A stretch of 41,710 nucleotides of DNA from Alphaproteobacteria bacterium (GTDB lineage Bacteria; Pseudomonadota; Alphaproteobacteria; UBA8366; GCA-2717185): contig JBBDQU010000006.1 in NCBI GenBank assembly GCA_040905865.1, positions 17,592 through 59,301 on the forward strand, given 5' to 3'. Below, in pieces: positions 24,864 to 32,947 of this stretch. Position numbers and translations under genes: made by a program. Each line of letters starts with the position of its first letter. Within the stretch, counting starts at the first letter, position 1. The notes beneath the pieces are model-generated. The model saw nothing but the letters and a program-made list of their open reading frames with translations. It did not search any database and was not told the DNA's origin.

Positions 24864-26905
24864 ATGGCTGTGTCATGGAAGGCCGCGCCCCCGTTCGGCC
24901 GCACCGCCTCCGCCCCGATCAGGACGTTGATCCCCATACCCTCCACGAAGGCCGCGTTCGGCCACAGGCTTTCCACGACGACGACGCCGCGCTGGACGCC
25001 GTCGAACACCCGCGTGTGGACCAGCACCGAACCCCGCGCGTTGCCCAGCCGCACCGGATCGCCATCGGCGAGCCCGAGCGCTTCGCAGTCGTCGGGATGG
25101 ATCATCGCCGTCGGCCGCCCTTCGCGCTGCCGGCTGGTCGGCGTTTCGGTGAAGCTGGAATTGAGGAAATTGCGCGCCGGCGCCGCGACGAGCCGGAACG
25201 GATGCGCATCGTCGGCCTGTTCGATGACCTCGTAATAGCCGGGCATTTCCGGCATGCCCGCATGGCCGGCGCCGATTTCCGACCATTTCGGGCGGAACCG
25301 GAACCGGCCGTCGGGATGGCCGAATCCCTTCGCGAAATGGGTCCGCTCGAACCCCGGCGCGACATCCGTCCAGCGGTCGCGATGCAGTGTTTCCGCATCC
25401 GGCAGGCCCGACTTCTTCAGGGTCTGCTCGATGATCTCCCAGCATGACATGTCGAAACCGGGATGATCCGACCCCAGCCGCTTCGCCAGCCCGCACAGCA
25501 CATCGTGATTGGGGCGGGATTCGCCCAGCGGCTCGATCACCCGCTTGGTGACATAGAAATGCGTGTGGCCGCCCGACTGGTAGATGTCCTCGTGTTCCAG
25601 GAAGGTCGTCGCCGGCAGCACGATATCGGCCATCGCCGCCGTCTCGGTCATGAACTGTTCATGCACGCAGACGAACAGGTCGTCGCGGCGGAACCCCGCA
25701 TGCACCCTGGCGGATTCGGGGCAGACCACCATCGGGTTGGTGTTCTGGATGAGCATCGCGCCGACCGGCGGCCCGCCTTCCAGCGCATCGGGCTCGCCGC
25801 AGAGGATCGGCCCCAGCCGCGACTGGTCCAGTTGCCGGATCGAGGTGTCGCGCACGTCCAGCCCCATGATCAGCGTCATGTCGAACCCGTACAGCCCGCC
25901 ATTGGCGTACAGCGCGCCGCCGCCCCGGTGCTTCCACTTGCCGGTCACGCCGGGCAGACAGGTCACCGCATGCATGTTGGCGGCGCCGTTGCGCGAGCGG
26001 GTGAAGCCGTACCCGACGCGGATATAGGCCCGCTCCGTCTGCCCGTACAGCTTCGCGAAGGCTTCGATTTCCGCGACCGTCAGCCCGGTGATTTCCGCCG
26101 CCCATTCCGGAGTCTTCTGCGCCACATGCGCCGCCAGGTCGTCCGGCGCATCGGTGAATTCGCGCATGTAGTCCCAGTCCGCGTAACCGTCGCGGAAGAA
26201 CACGTTGATCAGCGCGGCGACCAGCGCGCCGTCGGTGCCGGGCCGGGGCATGACATGGACATCGGCGGCTTCCGCCGTCGGCGTGCGGTAGGGGTCGACG
26301 ACGACCAGCTTCGCGCCGCGATTCTTGCGCGCCTTGGCCACATGGGTCATCACGTTGACCTGGGTCGAGACCGGATTGCCGCCCCAGATCACGATCAGGT
26401 CGCTGTCCGCCATCTCGCGCGAATCGACGCCGTATTTGACGCCCACGCCGGCGATCCACCCGGCATCGGCGATGGTGTTGCAGATCGTGTTTTTCTGCCG
26501 CGAATAGCCCAGCGCGTGGCGGAACCGGTCCAGCCCGTCGCGGCTCACCAGCCCCATCGTGCCCGCGTAGTGATAGGGGAACACCGCCTCGCGCCCGTCG
26601 CGCGCCGATACCCGCTCGAACGCCGCCGCCGTGATATCCAGCGCGTCGTCCCAGGAGACCGGCTCGAACGCCGCCCGGCCGACGCCCTTTTCCCCGACCC
26701 GGCGCAGCGGTTGCGTCAGCCGGTCGGGGTGATGCACCCGTTCGGCATAGCGCGCCACCTTGGCGCAGATCACGCCGTCCGTGTAGCTGTTGTCCTTCGC
26801 GCCGCGCACCCGCCCGATCCGGTTGCCGTCCAGGCGCTCGACCTCCAGCGCGCAGGTCGAGGGGCAGTCGTGCGGGCAGGCCGTGGCGATAATATCGAGG
26901 GTCAT
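24845..26905 (-). CDS. Molybdopterin oxidoreductase, DMSO-reductase family
   Basis: A 686-residue catalytic subunit. The N-terminal [4Fe-4S] motif is Cys10-x3-Cys14-x3-Cys18-x28-Cys47, followed by the molybdopterin-binding core (WGGNPVSTQVNVM, NTNPMVVCPE, DIVLPATTFLEHEDIY) and the C-terminal dinucleotide-binding beta-barrel (RNFLNSSFTETPTS). No twin-arginine signal precedes it, so it should be cytoplasmic, and no electron-transfer or membrane subunit is next to it. The start at 26905 is chosen because GGAG is 8 bases upstream; a GTG at 26914 lies too close to that site. The substrate is unknown. It overlaps mipZ. Confidence 0.85.
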   Translation of the reverse strand: MTLDIIATACPHDCPSTCALEVERLDGNRIGRVRGAKDNSYTDGVICAKVARYAERVHHPDRLTQPLRRVGEKGVGRAAFEPVSWDDALDITAAAFERVSARDGREAVFPYHYAGTMGLVSRDGLDRFRHALGYSRQKNTICNTIADAGWIAGVGVKYGVDSREMADSDLIVIWGGNPVSTQVNVMTHVAKARKNRGAKLVVVDPYRTPTAEAADVHVMPRPGTDGALVAALINVFFRDGYADWDYMREFTDAPDDLAAHVAQKTPEWAAEITGLTVAEIEAFAKLYGQTERAYIRVGYGFTRSRNGAANMHAVTCLPGVTGKWKHRGGGALYANGGLYGFDMTLIMGLDVRDTSIRQLDQSRLGPILCGEPDALEGGPPVGAMLIQNTNPMVVCPESARVHAGFRRDDLFVCVHEQFMTETAAMADIVLPATTFLEHEDIYQSGGHTHFYVTKRVIEPLGESRPNHDVLCGLAKRLGSDHPGFDMSCWEIIEQTLKKSGLPDAETLHRDRWTDVAPGFERTHFAKGFGHPDGRFRFRPKWSEIGAGHAGMPEMPGYYEVIEQADDAHPFRLVAAPARNFLNSSFTETPTSRQREGRPTAMIHPDDCEALGLADGDPVRLGNARGSVLVHTRVFDGVQRGVVVVESLWPNAAFVEGMGINVLIGAEAVRPNGGAAFHDTAIWLRAA

Positions 26906-26981
26906 AAAATTCACTCCATCGGGATGAAGGGCAGTTTACGCTTTGGCGACGCCGGGGGAAATATGCTTTGATCCTCCCGCC

Positions 26982-27545
26982 ATGACGATACGCAAATTCC
27001 TGACGCTCTGTTTCGCCGCCGCCCTGCTCGGCGCCTGCGGCTCGCTGGACAGCGGCGCGCCTTCATACAACACGGTGGCCGATACGCAAGCCCGGCTTTT
27101 CTTCGACGCGCCCGCGCTGTCCGCCGCGCAGGCCCGCCATCGCCGGGCGGAGCGGGCCGAATCCGGCTACCGGGTGGAACGGGCGCGGTGGGACGCACCG
27201 TCCGGCGTCACGGCGGAACTGATGCTGATCGAAGCGCTGACGCCGAAGGGGCTGGACGTGCCGGACGACCCGAAGATGGAAGCCGCCAATTTCCCGGACC
27301 TGGTCCGGCTGAAGGCGGCTTTCGGCGAGTTGTACCAGTCGGAAACCGCGATGGGCCCCTCGATCTGGCGGCGCTTCGTCGCCGGGGACCGCAGCTGCGT
27401 CATCTTCAGCCAGCGCTGGGACGGCGGGCCGGGCACGCCGGCGACCCGCACCCTGTTCGGCTATTACTGCGCGGGGCCGGGCGACACCTTCACCCTGCAG
27501 GATGCGCAGGCAGTGCTGCTGACAGCCGGCATCCGCGCCGCATAA
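26982..27545 (+). CDS. Lipoprotein, unknown function
   Basis: A 187-residue protein starting MTIRKFLTLCFAAALLGACGS, a clear type II signal peptide with lipobox LLGAC; lipidation at Cys18. The mature part (NTVADTQARLFFDAPALS ... WRRFVAGDRSCVIFSQRWDGG ... FGYYCAGPGDTFTLQDAQAVLL) contains two further cysteines that could pair in the periplasm. I do not recognise a family. It is followed by the SDR after 29 bp and may be co-transcribed. A longer frame upstream from 26943 would bury the signal peptide and is not used. Confidence 0.75.
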   Translation: MTIRKFLTLCFAAALLGACGSLDSGAPSYNTVADTQARLFFDAPALSAAQARHRRAERAESGYRVERARWDAPSGVTAELMLIEALTPKGLDVPDDPKMEAANFPDLVRLKAAFGELYQSETAMGPSIWRRFVAGDRSCVIFSQRWDGGPGTPATRTLFGYYCAGPGDTFTLQDAQAVLLTAGIRAA

Positions 27546-27574
27546 CCCTCCGCCGGAACAGACAGGAAATCCGC

Positions 27575-28357
27575 ATGACCCTCTTCGACCTCACCGGAAA
27601 GACCGCCATCGTCACCGGCGCCACCAAGGGCATCGGCCGGGCCATCGCCAGCCGCATGGCGGAACACGGCGCCAATGTGGCGATCTCCTCGCGCAAGGCC
27701 GATATGTGCGACGCGGTCGCGCAGGACATCAACGACAACTGGGCGAAACACGGCGCGGAGGCAGCCGCCATCCCCTGCCATATCTCGCACAAGGACCAGC
27801 TCCAGGCGCTGGTGGATCAAACAGTGAAGCGGTTCGGCGGGATCGATATCCTGGTCTGCAACGCGGCGGTGAACCCCTATTTCGGCCCGTTGAAGGACAT
27901 TCCGGATTCGGCCTTCGACAGGATCATGGAAACCAATATCCGCTCCAACCACTGGCTGTGCCAGATGGTCCGCCCGCATATCGCCCGGCGCGGCGGCGGC
28001 TCGATCACCATCATCTCCTCGGTGGGCGGGTTGCGCGCCGGCGGCGTGCTCGGCGCCTACGGCATTTCCAAGGCCGCCGACATGCAACTCACCAGGGCGC
28101 TGGCCGTGGAATTCGGCCCGGACAACATCCGCGTCACCTGCATCGCCCCCGGCCTGATCCGCACCGACTTCGCAAGGGAACTGTGGGAAGACCCGGAAAA
28201 ACTGAAGCGCCGCTCCGAAATGACCCCGCTGGGCCGCATCGGCGACCCGGACGAAATCGCCGGCTGCGCCGTGATGCTGGCGGCGAAGGCGGGATCGTTC
28301 ATTTCGGGGGAAACGGTTGTGATCGATGGCGGGGTGACAATTCAGAGTTTTAAGTAG
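27575..28357 (+). CDS. Short-chain dehydrogenase/reductase
   Basis: A 260-residue SDR with TGATKGIGRA (residues 14-23), a basic SSRK after beta-2 (Arg40) that favours NADP(H), CNAA in place of NNAG, Ser149 and the catalytic YGISK (Tyr162, Lys166). AGGAAA precedes the ATG at 27575. Overall it looks like the DHRS4-like group acting on carbonyls, but the substrate is unknown. Its last ~225 bp recur as a diverged, frameshifted copy at 29524-29748, with an AT-rich gene between; this gene itself appears intact. Confidence 0.88.
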   Translation: MTLFDLTGKTAIVTGATKGIGRAIASRMAEHGANVAISSRKADMCDAVAQDINDNWAKHGAEAAAIPCHISHKDQLQALVDQTVKRFGGIDILVCNAAVNPYFGPLKDIPDSAFDRIMETNIRSNHWLCQMVRPHIARRGGGSITIISSVGGLRAGGVLGAYGISKAADMQLTRALAVEFGPDNIRVTCIAPGLIRTDFARELWEDPEKLKRRSEMTPLGRIGDPDEIAGCAVMLAAKAGSFISGETVVIDGGVTIQSFK

Positions 28358-28400
28358 ATTAAATTCTATCTGCGCTTAATGAGACAAACTAACTATTCGC

Positions 28401-29390
28401 TTATTTTTTTTTGGCCTTTCTTATGTAAAGTCTCTGCAAAATTTCATCTTGCGTGATCCGTTCGATATTCTCCTCACTAATGACAGTGTCCATCGACGCC
28501 GAGATGATTCCTAGGCTTTCATTCCAAGGCTCCCAGAATGATGCAATATCATTTGGACGGAACACCTTTACATCCTCTGGCGCATCTCCATTCTTTACTC
28601 TGAGAAACCCTTTGATATTCGCTATCGACATTGAAATTAACGCAAGTTTTTTAGCTAAAGATTCAGGATTCCAGTTCGTGTTATGCCGCTTTATTCGAAA
28701 ATGCGTTTTTGAGTTATCGGATGCGTTCATAACCGCCTCAGCCTGAAAGAATTTCGAGCCAAAATTACTTCCGCCAATCAGTTTCATTTCCTCAGAAGGT
28801 GGAGGAACACAATATTCTTGTTCAATACCCGCCTTCAAATAAAATCCTCCTTGGCTCACTCGTAGTCCATGTTTAATGCTGTTATATTCGTCAACACTCG
28901 CTTGCTCTAACCAATCGCGGGAAACTCTTCCCCAAAGATCAGCAAATTCTTTCCGCAAATCGTTTAACTCTTCCCCGGTTGTATCGGAAAAATTTAAAGA
29001 CAATTCAGCCAACGTTAACCAAGACACGGGTTGAAGGCGAAAGGGGTTATATGCTGTCCAATGGCCGCTGGATATTGCGTCAACAATTGTTCGTAGTTGC
29101 TCTGTCCGACAACGCTGTATCCAAGCTGGAATGCAGTAAGGCGCTTGAATTGCGGCGCAAGCAAGAGTTAACAAGGTCTCAAGTCCGTGGAAGTATGCCG
29201 TTCGAATCGCAAGTGCTGCCAAATTCCGATCAGCGCCTTCCAAATTTTCCAGATGGGATAGCGCTACATATTCAAAATAATTATGCTCTATACCTCTAAT
29301 GAATTCGATATTTCTATCATGTAAATCCCATTCCCATACAGCGTAAGGAATATCGTTTACTACGAAACAAATTCCTGGAGCTTTAGTCAT
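28401..29390 (-). CDS. AT-rich unknown protein, 329 residues
   Basis: The frame starts ATG 29390 (MTKAPGICFVVNDIPYAVWEW) after a GGAAATCGTG site; a longer frame from 29468 is less likely. I recognise no domain. It is predicted soluble and mixed helical, with Trp/Glu-rich segments, a YNSIKHGLRV motif of the sort seen in several uncharacterised accessory proteins, and a Lys-rich end (YIRKAKKK). No catalytic motif, signal or membrane segment is visible. Base composition is clearly AT-richer than the host genes, and it lies exactly between the two copies of the SDR 3' end, so it is probably acquired DNA; a defence or island role is only a guess. Confidence 0.7.
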   Translation of the reverse strand: MTKAPGICFVVNDIPYAVWEWDLHDRNIEFIRGIEHNYFEYVALSHLENLEGADRNLAALAIRTAYFHGLETLLTLACAAIQAPYCIPAWIQRCRTEQLRTIVDAISSGHWTAYNPFRLQPVSWLTLAELSLNFSDTTGEELNDLRKEFADLWGRVSRDWLEQASVDEYNSIKHGLRVSQGGFYLKAGIEQEYCVPPPSEEMKLIGGSNFGSKFFQAEAVMNASDNSKTHFRIKRHNTNWNPESLAKKLALISMSIANIKGFLRVKNGDAPEDVKVFRPNDIASFWEPWNESLGIISASMDTVISEENIERITQDEILQRLYIRKAKKK

Positions 29391-29523
29391 CACGATTTCC
29401 GTAAAACAAAAATGTAATATTTCACCCTGTACATATAATAACAGTGCGTCGTCTGAAGAAAAGACCATATCTAGTTCGGTGACAGTTTATTGAATCCCCA
29501 ATTTCGGAAATAGCCGTACAAAT

Positions 29524-29748
29524 AAGGATCACATGCATCGCCCCCGACCTGATCCGCGCCGACTTCGGCTGCAAACTGTGGAAAGCTCGGAAAAACTGAA
29601 ACACCGCTCCGTAATGACCCCGCTCAGCCGAATCGGCGGCCCGGACGAAATCGCCGGCTGCATCGTGATGCTGGCCGCGAAGGCGGGCTCGTTCATTTCG
29701 GGCGAGACGATTGTGATCGATGGGGGCGTGACGATCCAGAGCTTTTAG
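29524..29748 (+). pseudogene. Frameshifted duplicate of the SDR 3' end
   Basis: This stretch matches the last ~225 bp of the SDR at 27575 (its copy is 28134-28357) with many scattered substitutions. It reads TCIAPDLIRADF in one frame, loses one base near 29585, and continues as SEKLKHRSVMTPLSRIGGPDEIAGC through to VIDGGVTIQSF in the next. It lacks the cofactor and catalytic motifs, so it cannot be a functional enzyme. Divergence exceeds that of a recent copy, so it is either an old duplication or the remnant of a tandem paralogue whose front was replaced. Confidence 0.85.
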
Positions 29749-29791
29749 CAGCCACTGGTCAGGACCGCGGAAACCAAGGAAGGGTAGTGCC

Positions 29792-30469
29792 TCAGTATTG
29801 CCACTCTGCGTGAACCGCTCCGAGTCTTTGAATATCCGCATTCGCTATAGCCTCAATATTCGCTTCAATTCGCTCAACCGGCCAGTCCCACCACCGAACC
29901 TTGCGCAAGATGCGGACTGTTTCGTCGTCGAACCGCTGCCTGATCGTGTTTGCCGGATTGCCGCACACAACGGTATACGGCTCGACATCCCGCGAGACGA
30001 CCGCACGGGCGCCGATGATTGCGCCATCGCCAATTCTGACTCCCGGCAGAATCATGGCTTCCGCGCCAATCCACACATCATTTCCCACTACCGTATCTCC
30101 CTTTGCCCCGGGACTGTCGAACATGGCCAGAACATCGTCGGTGGTGGTTTGCGGTGTCATCATGAAGTTATTGAACGGATATGTGGAAAACCCGGTCATA
30201 TCATGGTTGGCGGAACTCGTGACGAAGCGCGCGCCGTGGGCAATCTGGCAAAATTTTCCGATGATGAGTTTTTCATGGCTAAGGGGAAACAGATACGGCG
30301 CAAGATACGCGGCATAATCCTCCAGCTCCTCCAGATGTCCGAAATAGCTGAAGTCCCCGATTTCCATTCTCGGATGGTCAATAACCTGATTGAGATGCAC
30401 GACCGTCTTTATAACCGTACCGTCGGGCATCACCATGGGGTATTTCCTGGTCGGGTCAAGCATGCTCAT
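29792..30469 (-). CDS. CatB/Vat-like hexapeptide O-acetyltransferase
   Basis: A 225-residue left-handed beta-helix acetyltransferase of the xenobiotic (XAT) group. Landmarks are IGKFCQIAHGARFVTSSANHDMTGFSTYPF with the catalytic His, then GNDVWIGAEAMILPGVRIGDGAIIGARAVVSRDVEPYTVVCGNPA, and a C-terminal helix WWDWPVERIEANIEAI. Known relatives acetylate chloramphenicol or streptogramin A, but many chromosomal members have other or unknown acceptors, so no resistance is claimed. Composition is intermediate, less GC-rich than most neighbours. It sits with the AT-rich unknown gene in an accessory patch. The start at 30469 could also be two codons further in. Confidence 0.82.
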   Translation of the reverse strand: MSMLDPTRKYPMVMPDGTVIKTVVHLNQVIDHPRMEIGDFSYFGHLEELEDYAAYLAPYLFPLSHEKLIIGKFCQIAHGARFVTSSANHDMTGFSTYPFNNFMMTPQTTTDDVLAMFDSPGAKGDTVVGNDVWIGAEAMILPGVRIGDGAIIGARAVVSRDVEPYTVVCGNPANTIRQRFDDETVRILRKVRWWDWPVERIEANIEAIANADIQRLGAVHAEWQY

Positions 30470-30555
30470 GTGAATCTAAATCCAATGAATTCATTTGAAG
30501 GATATGGGAATAGCATACCGATTGCGGAATTGCCTTAAGTGCACGCTTCCCGGAT

Positions 30556-31659
30556 TCACGCGCCGAAGATAGCCCCCGGCTCCATCGCCGCCATCCGCCC
30601 CGGATCGAACGGGCGCAGATCCACCGTCGTCGCCCCGCCCCCCGCGATCAGTTCCGCCATCGCCTCGCCCGTCGCCGGGGCGTTCAGCATGCCCCAGACG
30701 TTGTGGCCGGTCGCGACATAGGCCCCCGCGATGCCCGGCGCCGGGCCGATCAGCGGCAGGCCGTCCTGCGTGAGGGGGCGGTAGCAGGCCTGTTCGGCAA
30801 GGATTTCCGCCGCGCCCAGTGCGGGCGATATTTGCGCGGTCATCCGGCGCAGGGTCTCGCACGCGCCCGGTTCGGGCAGCACCTGGGCGGGATCGACCGG
30901 CAGCGGGTCGTCGCCCGGCAACCCGCAGACATAGGTCGTGCCGTCCGGGCGCGGATTGATTTCCGGCGAGCGCATCTGCCCTGCCCGCCATTCCAGTTCG
31001 ACGAACAGGGATTCCGGCGTCGGTTCGTAGCGGAACACCAGGCTGTGCCCCTTCGAGCCGTAAACCGCCGGCAGGGGCAGCCAGCGGCAGGCGAGGATCG
31101 ACCACGGCCCCATGGCGATGACCACCGCATCGGCGCGGATTTCCGCGCCGTCGACGATGGCGCCGGTGACGCGCGCGCCGTCCGGGGTGAAACACAACCC
31201 GTCGACGCAGCCTTCGACCAGCGCCGCGCCGTTATCTTCGGCGGCGGCCATCATCGCCTTCGTAAACAATGCGGGGTGAATCTGGGCGGTGGTTTCCGGC
31301 GTGCCGAGTTGCCCGTGCACGACGCTGTCGCCGCCCAGCCATGCGGGCGATTCCCGGCGGCGGTAGGGGCGCATGTCACGATACGCGCTGGCCACGACGC
31401 CCAGGGTTTCGACCCGGCGGTAGCCCCACTCCCGGCCCAGGGTCGCCGCCAGTTCGGCGTGCAGGTCGAAACTGCGGCGGGCCAGCGGCGCCAGCGGCGA
31501 GCCGTCGGACCAGTCCCGCGCCAGGAAGCCGCCGGACTTGCCGGAGGCCGCATTGGCGATACCGGTGCGTTCGACCACGGTGGTTTCGACGCCGCGCCGG
31601 CTAAGGAAATACGCGATCGAGGCGCCGATAACCCCGCCGCCGCAGATCAGGACCTTCAT
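30556..31659 (-). CDS. FAD-dependent amino acid oxidase-like (DAO) oxidoreductase
   Basis: A 367-residue flavoprotein. The N-terminal dinucleotide fold VLICGGGVIGASIAYFLSRRG and ERTGIANAASGKSGGFLA mark the DAO superfamily; the C-terminal FAD-contact block ATGHNVWGMLNAPATGEAMAELI is intact. Members oxidise amino acids, sarcosine or glycine-like amines with oxygen or another acceptor. AGGAGGG precedes the start at 31659; longer readings have no support. It is the last gene of the leftward series after acuI-like and thiolase genes, but a 278-bp repeat-bearing gap separates it, so it may have its own promoter. Substrate unknown. Confidence 0.83.
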   Translation of the reverse strand: MKVLICGGGVIGASIAYFLSRRGVETTVVERTGIANAASGKSGGFLARDWSDGSPLAPLARRSFDLHAELAATLGREWGYRRVETLGVVASAYRDMRPYRRRESPAWLGGDSVVHGQLGTPETTAQIHPALFTKAMMAAAEDNGAALVEGCVDGLCFTPDGARVTGAIVDGAEIRADAVVIAMGPWSILACRWLPLPAVYGSKGHSLVFRYEPTPESLFVELEWRAGQMRSPEINPRPDGTTYVCGLPGDDPLPVDPAQVLPEPGACETLRRMTAQISPALGAAEILAEQACYRPLTQDGLPLIGPAPGIAGAYVATGHNVWGMLNAPATGEAMAELIAGGGATTVDLRPFDPGRMAAMEPGAIFGA

Positions 31660-31753
31660 GGCGTTCCCTCCTTCGTGCCGGGTTGCTGACAGGCCGGAGT
31701 ATAACCGGTGAAGCGGGCGGCGTCCCTTTTGGGACGGGAAGTGCGGTTGCGGC

Positions 31754-31887
31754 ATGGATCCCGGATCAAGTCCGGGATGACTGGAAGGGTCCGGGATGAC
31801 TGGAAGAGGCCGGGTGACTGGCGATGCAAGTGGCCACGACATCGCAACCGGCACCAACTGTCATCCCCGACTTGATCGGGGATCCAG
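31754..31887. repeat. REP-like palindromes with iterated half-ends
   Basis: One palindrome (GGATCCCGGATCAAGTCCGG then GATGAC) occupies ~31756-31782 and its inverted mate (GTCATCCCCGACTTGATCG then GGGATCC) ~31860-31884. Between them, the half-end TCCGGGATGACTGGAAG is repeated at 31771-31787 and 31790-31806 and, shortened, at 31809-31821. Such GTCATCCC elements are common between alphaproteobacterial genes and occur again near 40564. Confidence 0.75.
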
Positions 31888-31937
31888 GCTCAGCCTCCCG
31901 GATGAGCCCGGCCGCAGGGCGGCCGCCCTGCAGTCGC

Positions 31938-32933
31938 TTACCCGCCCAGCGTGACGACCAGCCGTCCCCGCACCTGCCCCTTCAGGATATCGCCCGCCGC
32001 CTTCGGCACTTCGGCCAGCGGGATTTCGGCGGTCAGGGCGTCCAGTTTTTCCATCGGCAGGTCTTCGACCAGCCGCCGCCAGATCCTGACCCGGTTGTCA
32101 TAGGGCTGCATCACCGAATCGATGCCGAGCAGGTTCACGCCGCGCAGCAGGAAGGGCAGCACCGTGGTTTCGAGGTTCGCGCCCCCCGCCAGCCCGCAGG
32201 CCGCGACCGACCCGCCATAGGATATCTGCGCCAGCAGCCGCGCCAGCACCGTGCCACCGACCGTATCGACCGCCCCGCACCAGCGCTCGCCTTCCAGCGG
32301 CCGTTTCGATGGTTCCGACAGTTCCGCCCGGTCGACGATGGCCGAGGCGCCGAGGCCGCGCAGGAAGCCGTGCTGTGCCGCCCGGCCGGTCGACGCCGCC
32401 ACCGCATGGCCGCGCTGCGCCAGGATCGCCACGGCGACCGAGCCGACGCCGCCCGCCGCACCGGTCACCAGCACTTCGCCGTCACCGGGTTTCAGGCCGT
32501 GGTTTTCCAGCGCGTCGACGCAGAGCATCGAGGTAAACCCGGCGGTGCCGATGGCCATCGCCCGCTTCGCCGTCAGCCCCTCCGGCAGCGGCACGAGCCA
32601 GTCCGATTTCACCCGCGCCATCCCGGCATAGCCGCCCCAGTGGACCTCGCCGACGCGCCAGCCGGTGAGGACGACGGCGTCGCCCGGCCTGTAGCGGTCG
32701 CTGTCGGAGGCTTCCACGACCCCGGCGAAATCGATCCCCGGCACATGCGGGTATTCGCGCACCAGGCGGCCGATGCCGTTGACGATCATGCCGTCCTTGT
32801 AGTTGAGGCCCGAATGGGTCATCCGGACGGTGACGTCGCCTTCCGGCAGGTCGTCGAGGGCAAGTTCCTGGAGCGCCGCCGATACCTTGCCATCGGCCTC
32901 GGTCAGCACGAGGGCCGGAAAGTTCTGAGACAT
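31938..32933 (-). CDS. acuI: AcuI/YhdH-like acryloyl-CoA reductase (MDR superfamily)
   Basis: A 331-residue zinc-free medium-chain reductase. The features MTHSGLNYKDGMIVNGIGRL, VPGIDFAGVVEASDSDRYRPGDAVVLTGWRVGE and VTGAAGGVGSVAVAILAQRG (NADPH fold) match the AcuI/YhdH group closely. AcuI reduces toxic acryloyl-CoA to propionyl-CoA with NADPH, for example in DMSP or 3-hydroxypropionate metabolism. No other DMSP gene is nearby. It follows the thiolase by 14 bp on the same strand, so a shared acyl-CoA role is likely. The gene symbol is by family resemblance. Confidence 0.85.
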   Translation of the reverse strand: MSQNFPALVLTEADGKVSAALQELALDDLPEGDVTVRMTHSGLNYKDGMIVNGIGRLVREYPHVPGIDFAGVVEASDSDRYRPGDAVVLTGWRVGEVHWGGYAGMARVKSDWLVPLPEGLTAKRAMAIGTAGFTSMLCVDALENHGLKPGDGEVLVTGAAGGVGSVAVAILAQRGHAVAASTGRAAQHGFLRGLGASAIVDRAELSEPSKRPLEGERWCGAVDTVGGTVLARLLAQISYGGSVAACGLAGGANLETTVLPFLLRGVNLLGIDSVMQPYDNRVRIWRRLVEDLPMEKLDALTAEIPLAEVPKAAGDILKGQVRGRLVVTLGG

Positions 32934-32947
32934 AGTGCGGCCTCGCC

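Noticed and set aside
29533-29748. Small independent protein of 71 residues
   Set aside because: Its reading is explained as a frameshifted fragment of the SDR 3' end.
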